Below are positions 1-5,583 of a DNA stretch of 5,583 nt, in pieces (within the stretch, counting starts at the first letter, position 1; each line of letters begins with the position of its first letter). The position numbers were made by a program, and so were the translations under genes. The notes beneath the pieces were generated by a model. It saw only the letters and a list, made by a program, of their open reading frames with translations. It was not told the origin of the DNA and did not search any database. The stretch comes from Candidatus Omnitrophota bacterium (GTDB lineage: Bacteria > Omnitrophota > Omnitrophia > Omnitrophales > Aquincolibacteriaceae), in assembly GCA_023247135.1 (NCBI GenBank), contig JAHFHB010000037.1, positions 1 through 5,583 of the forward strand, read 5' to 3'.

Positions 1-1575
1 AATACGGAGGAGCAAGCGCCTGTTCAAGTAAAACGCGCCGGGGTTGTGCTCGAAATCTCACCGCTTTTGCGCGGGCAAATTCGCATGGGAGCGCTTGAAG
101 TTTCCGACTGGACGGTCAGGATCATCCGGCGGGCCGATGGCCGGCTGGCGGGGGCCGCCGACCTGTTTGATTCCGCGAAAAAGACCGGAGCGACTCCAGG
201 CCCCGGCGGCGAAGCAGAAACAGCTGCTTTCTTCGTATCAAAAGTCCGACTGCTGAACGGCAAAATTCTTTTTATCGATGAAAGGGCAAACCCCGCGCAT
301 GTTTACAACCTTTCCGGCATTGACCTGGAACTTAATAATCTCTCGCCCGTGACTCCGGCTGAAGCGGCGCTGCGCGCGTCTTTTCTGAGCCGCACTCAAA
401 ATTTGTTTGCCAGCGGGCGCATACGTCCTGACTTGGCCCGGCACAGTGCCGTGCTTGAAAACTTTAAACTAAAAACGGATCTGGCACAGCTGGATGCCGA
501 TGCTGCGGGCGCTATTTTGCCTGACGTCAAAGCCTGGTTTGCAGACGGGGCTCTGCGCGGTCAGCTGAGTGCGGTCATGGACTCTTTGACTGTGGGGCCG
601 GGAGAAGCCCGGCCGGTGGTGAGGCTTGAGCTGGCGCAAGGCAGTCTGCGCGTGCCGGAGTCCGGTAAAACGTTTTCAGAGATCACGCTGCGCGGACTTG
701 TGGAATATCCCAAGCTGACCCTGGAAGAAGTTTCCGCGCGCCTGGGGCAGGGGCGGATCAAGGCCTCCGGAAAATTTCAAGTGACGCCGGCCGGCGTGAT
801 CAGCGGGCAGTTTGAAAGCGCCGCCACGAATTTTTCACTCGCAGAATTGGCGCCCGAGGTGCCTGAAGGCGAGCCGCGGGTTGAAGGGCAGGCTTCTTTT
901 TCCCTGGAAGGGGTTTTTGCCGGCAAAGATGTCGCGATGATCGCTCAGAATCTTCAAGGCAATGGACAGATTTCCATTAAAGACGGCGTGATTCGTCACT
1001 TGAATGTGATCCGGGAAATCATGAATAGGCTTGCGCTGATTCCCGGCCTGCGCGAAAAATTTTCTGCGCGGCTTTCCCAGAATTATCAAAGACGGCTGGA
1101 TGCGCAGGATACTTATTTTACGGCCGGTGATATTCCGCTGCAAATCACGGCCGGCGCGATGTTGGCAGACCCCATTTCACTGGCATCGGATTCGCTTGAA
1201 GTTCTTGCAAACGCTCAGATTTTACTGGCCGGGCCCGTCAGCGGAAGGGGCACGGTGGCCATCGACTCAGAATTTTCAGAGGCGCTTTCGCGCAGCATTA
1301 ATGAACTCGATACGCTTCGAGACACTGCGGGCCGCATGCTTTTTCCCTTGGTGATTCGCGGTACGACCGCTCATCCCGAGATCAGCGTGGACTTCAATAA
1401 CATTGGCCAGCGTCTCGCTGTGGCGGCGACTCAACAGGTTTTGAGCGGTCTGCTGGCAGGTAAAAAGAAAACCCAAACCGCCGCCGACACGGGGCAGCCC
1501 TCTTCTTCGGCAGCAGAAGACCCGGTGGCCGGTCTTTTAGGGGCTTTAATCAAAGCCACCGAGAAGAAGCGCTGA
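1..1575 (+). CDS. AsmA-like envelope protein, C-terminal part (5' truncated by window edge)
   Basis: The reading frame is open from base 1 to the TGA at 1573-1575, giving 524 visible residues. A GTG at 46 is not a convincing start, because the frame continues upstream and residue 17 onward already reads as the interior of an AsmA domain (VLEISPLLRGQIRMGALEV, then an arginine-rich stretch ending in ADGRL). The usual N-terminal membrane anchor is therefore expected left of the window. The middle is long, beta-rich and low in cysteine. The region LQGNGQISIKDGVIRHLNVI (residues about 317-336) and LFPLVIRGTTAHPEISVDF (about 447-465) match the AsmA-like C-terminal pattern of a G-x-G strand followed by a 'P-x-x-x-x-G-T-x-x-x-P' strand. 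Members of this family (AsmA, YhdP, TamB relatives) are inner-membrane-anchored periplasmic proteins linked to outer-membrane assembly or lipid transport. The tail after residue 485 is low-complexity (Lys, Thr, Ser, Ala) and then ends in a short helix-like segment. Family assignment is fairly secure; the precise role is inference. Confidence 0.8.
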   Translation, partial: NTEEQAPVQVKRAGVVLEISPLLRGQIRMGALEVSDWTVRIIRRADGRLAGAADLFDSAKKTGATPGPGGEAETAAFFVSKVRLLNGKILFIDERANPAHVYNLSGIDLELNNLSPVTPAEAALRASFLSRTQNLFASGRIRPDLARHSAVLENFKLKTDLAQLDADAAGAILPDVKAWFADGALRGQLSAVMDSLTVGPGEARPVVRLELAQGSLRVPESGKTFSEITLRGLVEYPKLTLEEVSARLGQGRIKASGKFQVTPAGVISGQFESAATNFSLAELAPEVPEGEPRVEGQASFSLEGVFAGKDVAMIAQNLQGNGQISIKDGVIRHLNVIREIMNRLALIPGLREKFSARLSQNYQRRLDAQDTYFTAGDIPLQITAGAMLADPISLASDSLEVLANAQILLAGPVSGRGTVAIDSEFSEALSRSINELDTLRDTAGRMLFPLVIRGTTAHPEISVDFNNIGQRLAVAATQQVLSGLLAGKKKTQTAADTGQPSSSAAEDPVAGLLGALIKATEKKR

Positions 1576-1595
1576 CTCCCAATCGCAGTCGCGTA

Positions 1596-1625
1596 TTGCA
1601 CAAACCCCTCGCCTCTTACTATAAT
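1596..1625 (+). promoter_or_regulatory. Predicted sigma70-type promoter for the three-gene operon
   Basis: A perfect TATAAT sits at 1620-1625. A weaker -35 element, TTGCAC at 1596-1601 (TTG matches, the rest does not), lies 18 bp upstream. Transcription would start near 1632, about 15 bases before the ATG at 1647, leaving just enough leader for the GGAG at 1633-1636. It is located in the 71-bp gap after the AsmA-like gene, where no terminator hairpin is visible, so read-through from upstream is also possible. Confidence 0.5.
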
Positions 1626-1632
1626 GAAGCCC

Positions 1633-1636
1633 GGAG
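1633..1636 (+). promoter_or_regulatory. Shine-Dalgarno GGAG deciding the ATG start at 1647
   Basis: GGAG ends ten bases before the ATG at 1647. This supports 1647 over the longer in-frame TTG at 1596, which lies inside the proposed -35 element and has no comparable ribosome binding site. Confidence 0.5.
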
Positions 1637-1646
1637 CGAACCCTTT

Positions 1647-1841
1647 ATGAAAAAACAGCCAGGCAAAGCCAAAAAGACCGCCACCGGATTACAGTTCCGG
1701 GAACGCCGTTTCCGGGACATCGACTTTAAACTGGTCCATCCCAAGCCGCGCACTCCTCCTGAACACCACGACACTCTGCCGCTGCCTTTTGGCGGGGAAG
1801 TCAAAAAATATGACATGAAGGTCAACGGCCTGATGGGCTGA
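1647..1841 (+). CDS. Small basic protein of unknown function (64 aa)
   Basis: I do not recognise this protein. From the ATG at 1647 it encodes 64 residues starting MKKQPGKAKKTATGLQFRER and ending MKVNGLMG. The first third is lysine/arginine rich, the middle has a proline/histidine stretch (HPKPRTPPEHHD), and the end is more mixed (PLPFGGEVKKYDMKVNG). There is no signal peptide, membrane segment or cysteine, so a cytoplasmic location is likely. Evidence that it is a real gene is contextual: a good promoter just upstream, a GGAG at suitable spacing, and a stop codon (TGA 1839-1841) whose last A begins the AGGGG ribosome binding site of the next gene. The basic N-terminus could bind nucleic acid or an acidic partner, but that is speculation. 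A longer version from TTG 1596 would add 17 unremarkable residues and is less likely. Confidence 0.55.
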   Translation: MKKQPGKAKKTATGLQFRERRFRDIDFKLVHPKPRTPPEHHDTLPLPFGGEVKKYDMKVNGLMG

Positions 1842-1850
1842 GGGGTTTTT

Positions 1851-2318
1851 ATGAAACACGCCACACGTCTCTTTTTAACTGCCTTACTCGCCCTCGTTTT
1901 TTCAGGCGGACTGCCGCTTTTTGCAGAGGCTCCTGCCAAAAAGGTAGAAGTCAAAAAAGTGAAGCCGGAAACGACACGTCAGCACCAGCGGCATGTGAAA
2001 GCGGGCATGACGCAAGCGCAAGTGCTTGAATTGGTGGGACAGCCCTCTGCGAAAAAACCCCGAAAAAAAGGCGGCGAGATCTGGATTTACAGCGAAAAAA
2101 CAGAAAAGGTCAGTCCGCCCAAACCTGATCTGCCGTATCCGACGCCTGAAAAATCCATGCATGAATCGAAATTGCGGGTTTTCTTTAACGCCTCCGGGCA
2201 GGCCGTCAATGTTCAGCAGATTGTTTCCAGCGAAGAAGCCCATTCTAAACTTCTCCCCGGCGTGGCCATGAAAAAGGCCGAAGCGAAGGCTGAGAACAAG
2301 GCCGAAATGGGGAGCTAG
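1851..2318 (+). CDS. Secreted protein with BamE/SmpA-like domain
   Basis: This is a 155-residue protein with ATG at 1851, preceded by AGGGG at 1841-1845 with five-base spacing. Residues 1-25 form a Sec signal peptide: a basic start (MKHATR), a hydrophobic core (LFLTALLALVFSGG) and likely cleavage near LFA-EA. A lysine-rich linker follows (about 29-38). The stretch VKAGMTQAQVLELVGQPS (49-66), followed by EIWIYSE (76-82) and a later strand LRVFFNASGQAVNVQQI, matches the BamE/SmpA-OmlA fold pattern 'V-x-x-G-M-T-x-x-x-V-x-x-x-x-G-x-P ... W-x-Y ... v-x-F-d-x-x-G-x-V'. BamE itself is an outer-membrane lipoprotein of the Bam complex. This protein contains no cysteine at all, so it has no lipobox and should be soluble in the periplasm or merely associated with the membrane. 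The C-terminus is a Lys/Ala/Glu repeat-like tail. Its TAG stop overlaps the next gene's GTG, implying co-translation. The domain call is good; calling it BamE itself would not be justified. Confidence 0.7.
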   Translation: MKHATRLFLTALLALVFSGGLPLFAEAPAKKVEVKKVKPETTRQHQRHVKAGMTQAQVLELVGQPSAKKPRKKGGEIWIYSEKTEKVSPPKPDLPYPTPEKSMHESKLRVFFNASGQAVNVQQIVSSEEAHSKLLPGVAMKKAEAKAENKAEMGS

Positions 2319-2914
2319 TGCGCTTCCAACTTTCCGCGGTGCTTTTGGCCGCGCTTGCCGTTTCCGCTTTTTTTCCGTTTGTGCAGGTCCATCTGCCGCC
2401 TTTTACGCCGCAGACTCTCAGCCCCGCCCAATTGATCCAGACAGGTTTCGATCTGGCCAAGGGAACATTTTCGCAAAACAAATCTGATCTGCCGGATCTT
2501 CGCGGCGGATTGTGGGATCTGCTTAAAAAACTTTTTGTCAAAAAAGACAGTTCCGTTCCCGCCGGGATTGGCGGCGCGGCAGGTTTGATGGCGGGTATCC
2601 TGGTGCCGGCGGCGGTGCTTTTCGCGTATGGTTTTTTGATCATGGCTCTCGCCGGTCTGCTGCTTAAAAAGAAAACGGGACGGGCCGTCTCCTTCGCGCT
2701 GGCGTGTGTGACGTACGCCTGGGCGGGAATGGCCTATCTGGAACATGCCGCCGGGCAGTTTTTAAAAGAAACCATGCAAAATTCGGCCCGCGGTATTTTC
2801 GGTTTTGTCACCCAGCATTTTGTGCCCGAAATTCACGTTCAGCCCGGCGCGGCTTTGTATCTGCTGCCCGTGCTCGCGTTGGCCGTCTGGTTCGTCTCCC
2901 GCATGAAAAAATAG
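2318..2914 (+). CDS. Multi-pass membrane protein of unknown function (198 aa)
   Basis: I do not recognise a family. The GTG start at 2318 shares one base with the TAG stop of the preceding gene (TAGTG). GGGGAG at 2309-2314 lies just upstream, although the three-base spacer is short; translational coupling is likely. Hydrophobic segments are seen at about residues 5-24, 84-116 (long enough for one extended or two short helices), 122-145 and 176-194. Residues 25-80 form a mostly polar loop with a possible amphipathic helix (GGLWDLLKKLFVKK, about 63-76). The glycine/alanine-rich entry to the second segment (PAGIGGAAGLMAGILVPAA) and the KKK turn at 117-119 suggest a hairpin with its positive end in the cytoplasm. 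The protein ends in SRMKK just after the last helix. Starting at the internal GTG (2339) would destroy the first hydrophobic segment, so 2318 is preferred. It probably acts with the secreted BamE-like protein, but this rests only on gene order. Confidence 0.7.
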   Translation: MRFQLSAVLLAALAVSAFFPFVQVHLPPFTPQTLSPAQLIQTGFDLAKGTFSQNKSDLPDLRGGLWDLLKKLFVKKDSSVPAGIGGAAGLMAGILVPAAVLFAYGFLIMALAGLLLKKKTGRAVSFALACVTYAWAGMAYLEHAAGQFLKETMQNSARGIFGFVTQHFVPEIHVQPGAALYLLPVLALAVWFVSRMKK

Positions 2915-2922
2915 TTTGACGA

Positions 2923-2990
2923 GGGCAGGTTTAGAACCTGCCCCTACGACGGCATGTTGAGGTATGTGTAGGGGCGGGTTCAAACCCGCC
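2923..2990. repeat. Double-hairpin inverted repeat element (REP/MITE-like)
   Basis: Two arms each form a hairpin. The first has a 9-bp perfect stem, GGGCAGGTT (2923-2931) with AACCTGCCC (2935-2943), around a TAG loop. The second has an 8-bp perfect stem, GGCGGGTT (2973-2980) with AACCCGCC (2983-2990), around CA. The arms are also inverted copies of each other: CCTGCCCCTAC at 2937-2947 pairs with GTAGGGGCGGG at 2968-2978 with a single G-T wobble, around a 20-base loop. From memory, GTAGGGGC(G/A)GGTTT-type units are scattered between genes in many bacterial genomes and give spurious peptides such as 'VGAGSKPAL' when translated; that exact peptide is encoded here on the minus strand. No transposase is present, so mobilisation, if any, would be in trans. 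Confidence 0.75.
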
Positions 2991-3002
2991 TTCGGTTTTC
3001 TT
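2973..3002 (+). terminator. Possible rho-independent terminator formed by the second repeat hairpin
   Basis: The GC-rich stem 2973-2990 is followed by TTCGGTTTTCTT (2991-3002), a moderately T-rich tract interrupted by CGG. It lies 58 bases after the stop codon of the membrane protein gene and before the glyQ promoter, which is where an operon terminator is expected. The T-tract is imperfect, and the hairpin is primarily explained as part of the repeat, so a termination role is tentative. Confidence 0.35.
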
Positions 3003-3028
3003 GATTAAAAGAGGCATTTTGTTAGAAT
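3001..3028 (+). promoter_or_regulatory. Predicted sigma70-type promoter of glyQS, giving a nearly leaderless mRNA
   Basis: TTGATT at 3001-3006 (four of six matches to TTGACA) and TAGAAT at 3023-3028 (five of six matches to TATAAT) are separated by 16 bp. The -10 box ends nine bases before the ATG at 3038, so transcription should begin about 1-4 bases before the start codon. No Shine-Dalgarno-like sequence occurs between the -10 box and the ATG (AGCGCCCTT). Confidence 0.5.
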
Positions 3029-3037
3029 AGCGCCCTT

Positions 3038-3946
3038 ATGCCAAAGTCCAAACCCCTGACCTTTCAACAGCTCATCCAAAAGCTCAACGCGTATTGGAGC
3101 GAGCGCGGCTGTCTGATCATGCAGCCCTACGACCTGGAAGTCGGGGCCGGAACGTTCTCGCCGCATACCTTTTTACGCGCACTCGGCCCCGAGCCCTGGA
3201 ACGCAGCCTACGTAGAGCCGTCCCGCCGTCCGACCGATGGCCGTTACGGTGAGAATCCGCACCGCACTCAGCATTACTATCAATATCAAGTCATCATGAA
3301 ACCTGCTCCGGCAAACTCTCAGGATCTTTATCTCGACAGCTTGCGGGCCGTCGGGATTGATCCGCTTGCGCATGACATCCGTTTTGTCGAGGACGATTGG
3401 GAATCCCCGACGCTCGGCGCCTGGGGGCTGGGCTGGGAAGTCTGGCTCGACAGCCTTGAGATCACGCAATTCACCTATTTTCAGCAGTGCGGCAGCATTG
3501 ATCTTGAAATGATTTCGTGTGAAATCACTTACGGTCTTGAACGTATTGCCATGTTTTTACAGGGAAAACAGTCTTTATTCGATTTGGAGTGGACGAAGGG
3601 CGTGACCTACGGCGATGTGCATTTGCAGGGCGAGCGCGAATTTTCAAAATTTAATTTTGAGAAATCCAATCCGGAAATGCTGCGCCGCCACTTTGAAGAT
3701 TATGAGAAAGAGGCCGTCAAACTCATCGCAGAGAAATTAATTTTACCGGCTTACGACTGCTGTCTGAAAACATCGCATCTTTTTAATTTATTGGATGCGC
3801 GCGGCGCCGTCAGTGTAAATGAACGGCCGCGCTATATTGGCCGCGTGCGCGCGCTGGCCAGGGCTTGCGCGCAAGGCTACTTGGATTCGCGCCAGGCTTT
3901 GGGTTTTCCGCTTCTTAAAGGCAAAAAAGAAAAAGTGAAGCAGTAA
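3038..3946 (+). CDS. glyQ: Glycyl-tRNA synthetase alpha subunit
   Basis: This is the alpha chain of the bacterial alpha2/beta2 glycyl-tRNA synthetase, a cytoplasmic class II enzyme that forms glycyl-adenylate from glycine and ATP and charges tRNA-Gly. At 302 residues it has the normal length (E. coli GlyQ is 303). Characteristic stretches are TFQQLIQKLNAYW (8-20), MQPYDLEVGAGT (28-39), YVEPSRRPTDGRYGENPHR (58-76), QHYYQYQVIMKP (78-89), IRFVEDDWESPTLGAWGLGW (114-133), EVTQFTYFQQ-like EITQFTYFQQ (141-150) and EITYGLERIAM (162-172). The C-terminal SHLFNLLDARGAVSVNERPR and SRQALGFPLL also match. The start is well fixed: an in-frame TAG lies at 3023-3025, no other start codon lies between it and 3038, and conserved sequence begins at residue 7. 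There is no ribosome binding site. glyS follows after one base. The residue before EITYGLER is Cys-161, where E. coli has Gly; this is probably neutral. Confidence 0.98.
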   Translation: MPKSKPLTFQQLIQKLNAYWSERGCLIMQPYDLEVGAGTFSPHTFLRALGPEPWNAAYVEPSRRPTDGRYGENPHRTQHYYQYQVIMKPAPANSQDLYLDSLRAVGIDPLAHDIRFVEDDWESPTLGAWGLGWEVWLDSLEITQFTYFQQCGSIDLEMISCEITYGLERIAMFLQGKQSLFDLEWTKGVTYGDVHLQGEREFSKFNFEKSNPEMLRRHFEDYEKEAVKLIAEKLILPAYDCCLKTSHLFNLLDARGAVSVNERPRYIGRVRALARACAQGYLDSRQALGFPLLKGKKEKVKQ

Positions 3947-3947
3947 C

Positions 3948-5583
3948 GTGGCGAATTTCTTATTCGAACTCGGCATTGAAGAACTGCCCTCGGGTTGTCT
4001 GGACACGGTCTATGACGAACTGCCGGTGCGCGCCAAGAAAGCGTTTGCCGAAAGCCGTATCACGTTTACGGCCCTGAAAGTCGAGGCCACGCCCCGCCGC
4101 ATCGCCCTTTTCATCGAAGGCCTTGCCGCCAGGCAAGCCGATCAGACGCTGGAGTTTTCCGGCCCGTCCGTAGAAAAAGCTTACGACCCCTCAGGCAAGC
4201 CCACGCCGGCGCTCGAAGGGTTTCTGCGCAGTAAGAACGCCGCGCTCAAAGACGTTCAGGTCAAGGATACGCCGCGCGGAAAATTTATTTTGGTGCAGAT
4301 CGCTGAAAAAGGGAAGCCCGTGAAGGCTGTACTGCCAGCCCTTCTGGCGCAGCTTGTCATGTCCCTGCCTTTCCCGCGCGCCATGCGCTGGGAGGCGAGC
4401 GGCTACCGTTTCCCCAGGCCGATCCGCTGGCTCGTGGCCCTGCTGGACGCTCAGGTGATTCCCGTGCAGCTTGCCGGCATCTGCGCAGGCAAACAAAGCG
4501 TCGGTCATCGTTTTCTCAGCCCTAAATCTTTTGTGATTCCCAAAGCGGATTGGGCTGTCTACGTGCGCTTGCTCAAAACCAAACATGTTTTGATTGAACG
4601 GACCGCGCGCACAGAACAAATCCGCAAAGATTTGGCCCGGCGTTTTAAACAGGATCAGCCGGACCCGGAACTGGTGCACCTGACCGCACAGCTTGTCGAA
4701 GAACCTTTTTTGCTGGAGGGAAAATTTTCGAAGTCCTATCTCGATTTGCCCGCCGAAGTGCTGGCAACCTGCATGAAGAAACATCAGAAGATTTTTGCCT
4801 GCGTGGATGCGCAGGGCCGGTTGAACGGCCGCTTTGTCGCGGTCTCCAACGGCAAGCGCAGCGGGCTTGCAAAAATTCAGGCTGATTTTGAAAACGTGCT
4901 GGAATCCCGCTTGAAAGATGCGCGTTATTTTTACGATCAGGATACGCAGACGCCGCTTGTGGAAAAACAGCCGCTGCTCGGGCAAATCGTGTATCTCGGA
5001 AAACTGGGAACGATGCTGGACAAAACTCGCCGGGTTGAAACGCTGGCGGCCCGGTTTGCGCAAAAAGCCGGACACGCCGCGCTTGCCGAAGACCTGGAAC
5101 GTACCGCGGCCCTTGCGAAAATCGATTTGATGGCCCACATTGTTTTCGAGTTTCCGGAACTGCAGGGGATTGCCGGCCGCGAGTATGCTTCGGCCGCCGG
5201 TGAAAAAGACAGCGTGGCTCGAGCCATCGGAGAACAGTACTTGCCAAAGAATCTTTCGGAGAGTTACCGGGACGTTAAAAAACAAATGTCTGTTCTGGGC
5301 GCGCTGTACGGCATTCTCGACCGCCTGGATCTCTTGGTCGGAGCCTTTGGTTCGGGCCTTGAACCCTCGGGCAGCCAGGATCCTTACGCCTTGCGCCGCG
5401 CGGGCGGCATTGTGGTCAAGCTGGCGCGCGCCTTCGAGTTTGAATTACCGCTGGAGGAATTGATTCCCGCCAATGCGGCGCAGTACCTGGAACGATTGAG
5501 CCCCGAAACGCTTAAGTCCGTGACCGGCTCTTTACTCAAATTTTTTAAAGACCGCACCGCGTTTGAATTGGGGCTTGAGAATG
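3948..5583 (+). CDS. glyS: Glycyl-tRNA synthetase beta subunit (3' truncated by window edge)
   Basis: The frame opens at GTG 3948, one base after the glyQ stop, and stays open to the window end: 545 codons of an expected total near 690. The beta chain carries much of the tRNA-recognition surface and is needed for activity of the alpha2/beta2 enzyme. Recognisable family blocks are FLFELGIEELP (residues 4-14), ATPRRIALFI (about 50-59), FSGPSVEKAYDPSGKPTPALEGF (70-92), MRWEASGYRFPRPIRWLVALL (146-166), VGHRF (185-189), KIDLMAHIVFEFPELQGIAG (391-410) and DPYALRRAGG (478-487). The segment between EQYLPKN and DRLDLLVG is about five residues longer than in E. coli GlyS by eye. The missing C-terminus should hold the anticodon-binding-like (DALR) region. 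Only a weak ribosome site (GAAG, 3937-3940) precedes the GTG, so translation is probably coupled to glyQ. Confidence 0.97.
   Translation, partial: MANFLFELGIEELPSGCLDTVYDELPVRAKKAFAESRITFTALKVEATPRRIALFIEGLAARQADQTLEFSGPSVEKAYDPSGKPTPALEGFLRSKNAALKDVQVKDTPRGKFILVQIAEKGKPVKAVLPALLAQLVMSLPFPRAMRWEASGYRFPRPIRWLVALLDAQVIPVQLAGICAGKQSVGHRFLSPKSFVIPKADWAVYVRLLKTKHVLIERTARTEQIRKDLARRFKQDQPDPELVHLTAQLVEEPFLLEGKFSKSYLDLPAEVLATCMKKHQKIFACVDAQGRLNGRFVAVSNGKRSGLAKIQADFENVLESRLKDARYFYDQDTQTPLVEKQPLLGQIVYLGKLGTMLDKTRRVETLAARFAQKAGHAALAEDLERTAALAKIDLMAHIVFEFPELQGIAGREYASAAGEKDSVARAIGEQYLPKNLSESYRDVKKQMSVLGALYGILDRLDLLVGAFGSGLEPSGSQDPYALRRAGGIVVKLARAFEFELPLEELIPANAAQYLERLSPETLKSVTGSLLKFFKDRTAFELGLEN

Noticed and set aside
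46..1575. GTG at 46 as the true start of the AsmA-like gene.
   Set aside because: The frame is open upstream to base 1, no Shine-Dalgarno sequence precedes 46, and the residues right after it already belong to the interior of the domain with no membrane anchor.
2245..2746. Minus-strand open frames of 132 and 143 codons (2245-2643 and 2315-2746).
   Set aside because: Both lie opposite the + strand membrane protein gene, overlap each other in different frames, and have Arg/Lys/His-rich compositions typical of antisense reading of hydrophobic codons.
2916..2944. TTGACG at 2916-2921 as the -35 element of a promoter.
   Set aside because: The position 16-18 bp downstream is GC-rich hairpin sequence with no -10-like hexamer.
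2968..2990. GGTTCAAACCC resembles the T-arm of a tRNA gene.
   Set aside because: No anticodon arm, D-arm or acceptor stem can be built around it, and the sequence is explained by the inverted copy at 2923-2947.
2915..3037. T-box riboswitch controlling glyQS.
   Set aside because: T-box leaders often precede glyQS in Firmicutes, but this gap is short, has no T-box consensus or specifier loop, and the predicted promoter lies downstream of the hairpins, so they would not be in the glyQ mRNA leader.
4191..5285. A 364-codon open frame on the minus strand.
   Set aside because: It lies entirely opposite glyS, whose + frame shows conserved family blocks throughout. The minus-strand protein has no recognisable domain and an unnatural Phe/His/Arg/Gln-rich composition typical of an antisense shadow.

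Overview
This window looks like chromosomal DNA from a Gram-negative (outer-membrane-bearing) bacterium of moderate GC content. The signs are an AsmA-family envelope protein, a secreted BamE-like domain protein, and the two-subunit bacterial glycyl-tRNA synthetase (glyQ/glyS). All genes are on the + strand. Codon use, the many GTG starts and the style of the intergenic repeat would fit an uncultivated lineage such as Omnitrophota or another PVC-type or deltaproteobacteria-like group. That placement is a guess; nothing in the window fixes the phylum.

Layout. Bases 1-1575 hold the C-terminal 524 residues of an AsmA-like protein whose start lies upstream of the window. A 71-bp gap carries a good sigma70-type promoter (perfect TATAAT at 1620-1625). 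It is followed by a compact three-gene set: an unrecognised 64-residue basic protein (1647-1841), a secreted protein with a BamE/SmpA-like domain (1851-2318), and an unrecognised multi-pass membrane protein (2318-2914, start codon overlapping the previous stop by one base). The tight spacing suggests one operon, probably concerned with the cell envelope, but no specific function can be assigned.

The 123-bp gap at 2915-3037 holds a repeat element made of two self-complementary arms in inverted orientation (2923-2990). Its second hairpin may also terminate the upstream operon. A second promoter follows (TTGATT, 16 bp, TAGAAT). Its -10 box ends only nine bases before the glyQ ATG, and there is no Shine-Dalgarno sequence, so glyQ mRNA is predicted to be leaderless or nearly so.

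From 3038 to the window end is the glyQ-glyS operon: a complete alpha subunit (302 residues) and, after a one-base gap, the first 545 codons of the beta subunit, which runs off the right edge. Together they form the alpha2/beta2 enzyme that charges tRNA-Gly. The most notable items are the hairpin repeat element, the predicted leaderless glyQ transcript and the uncharacterised three-gene envelope set. No mobile-element gene, CRISPR array, defence system or RNA gene was seen.
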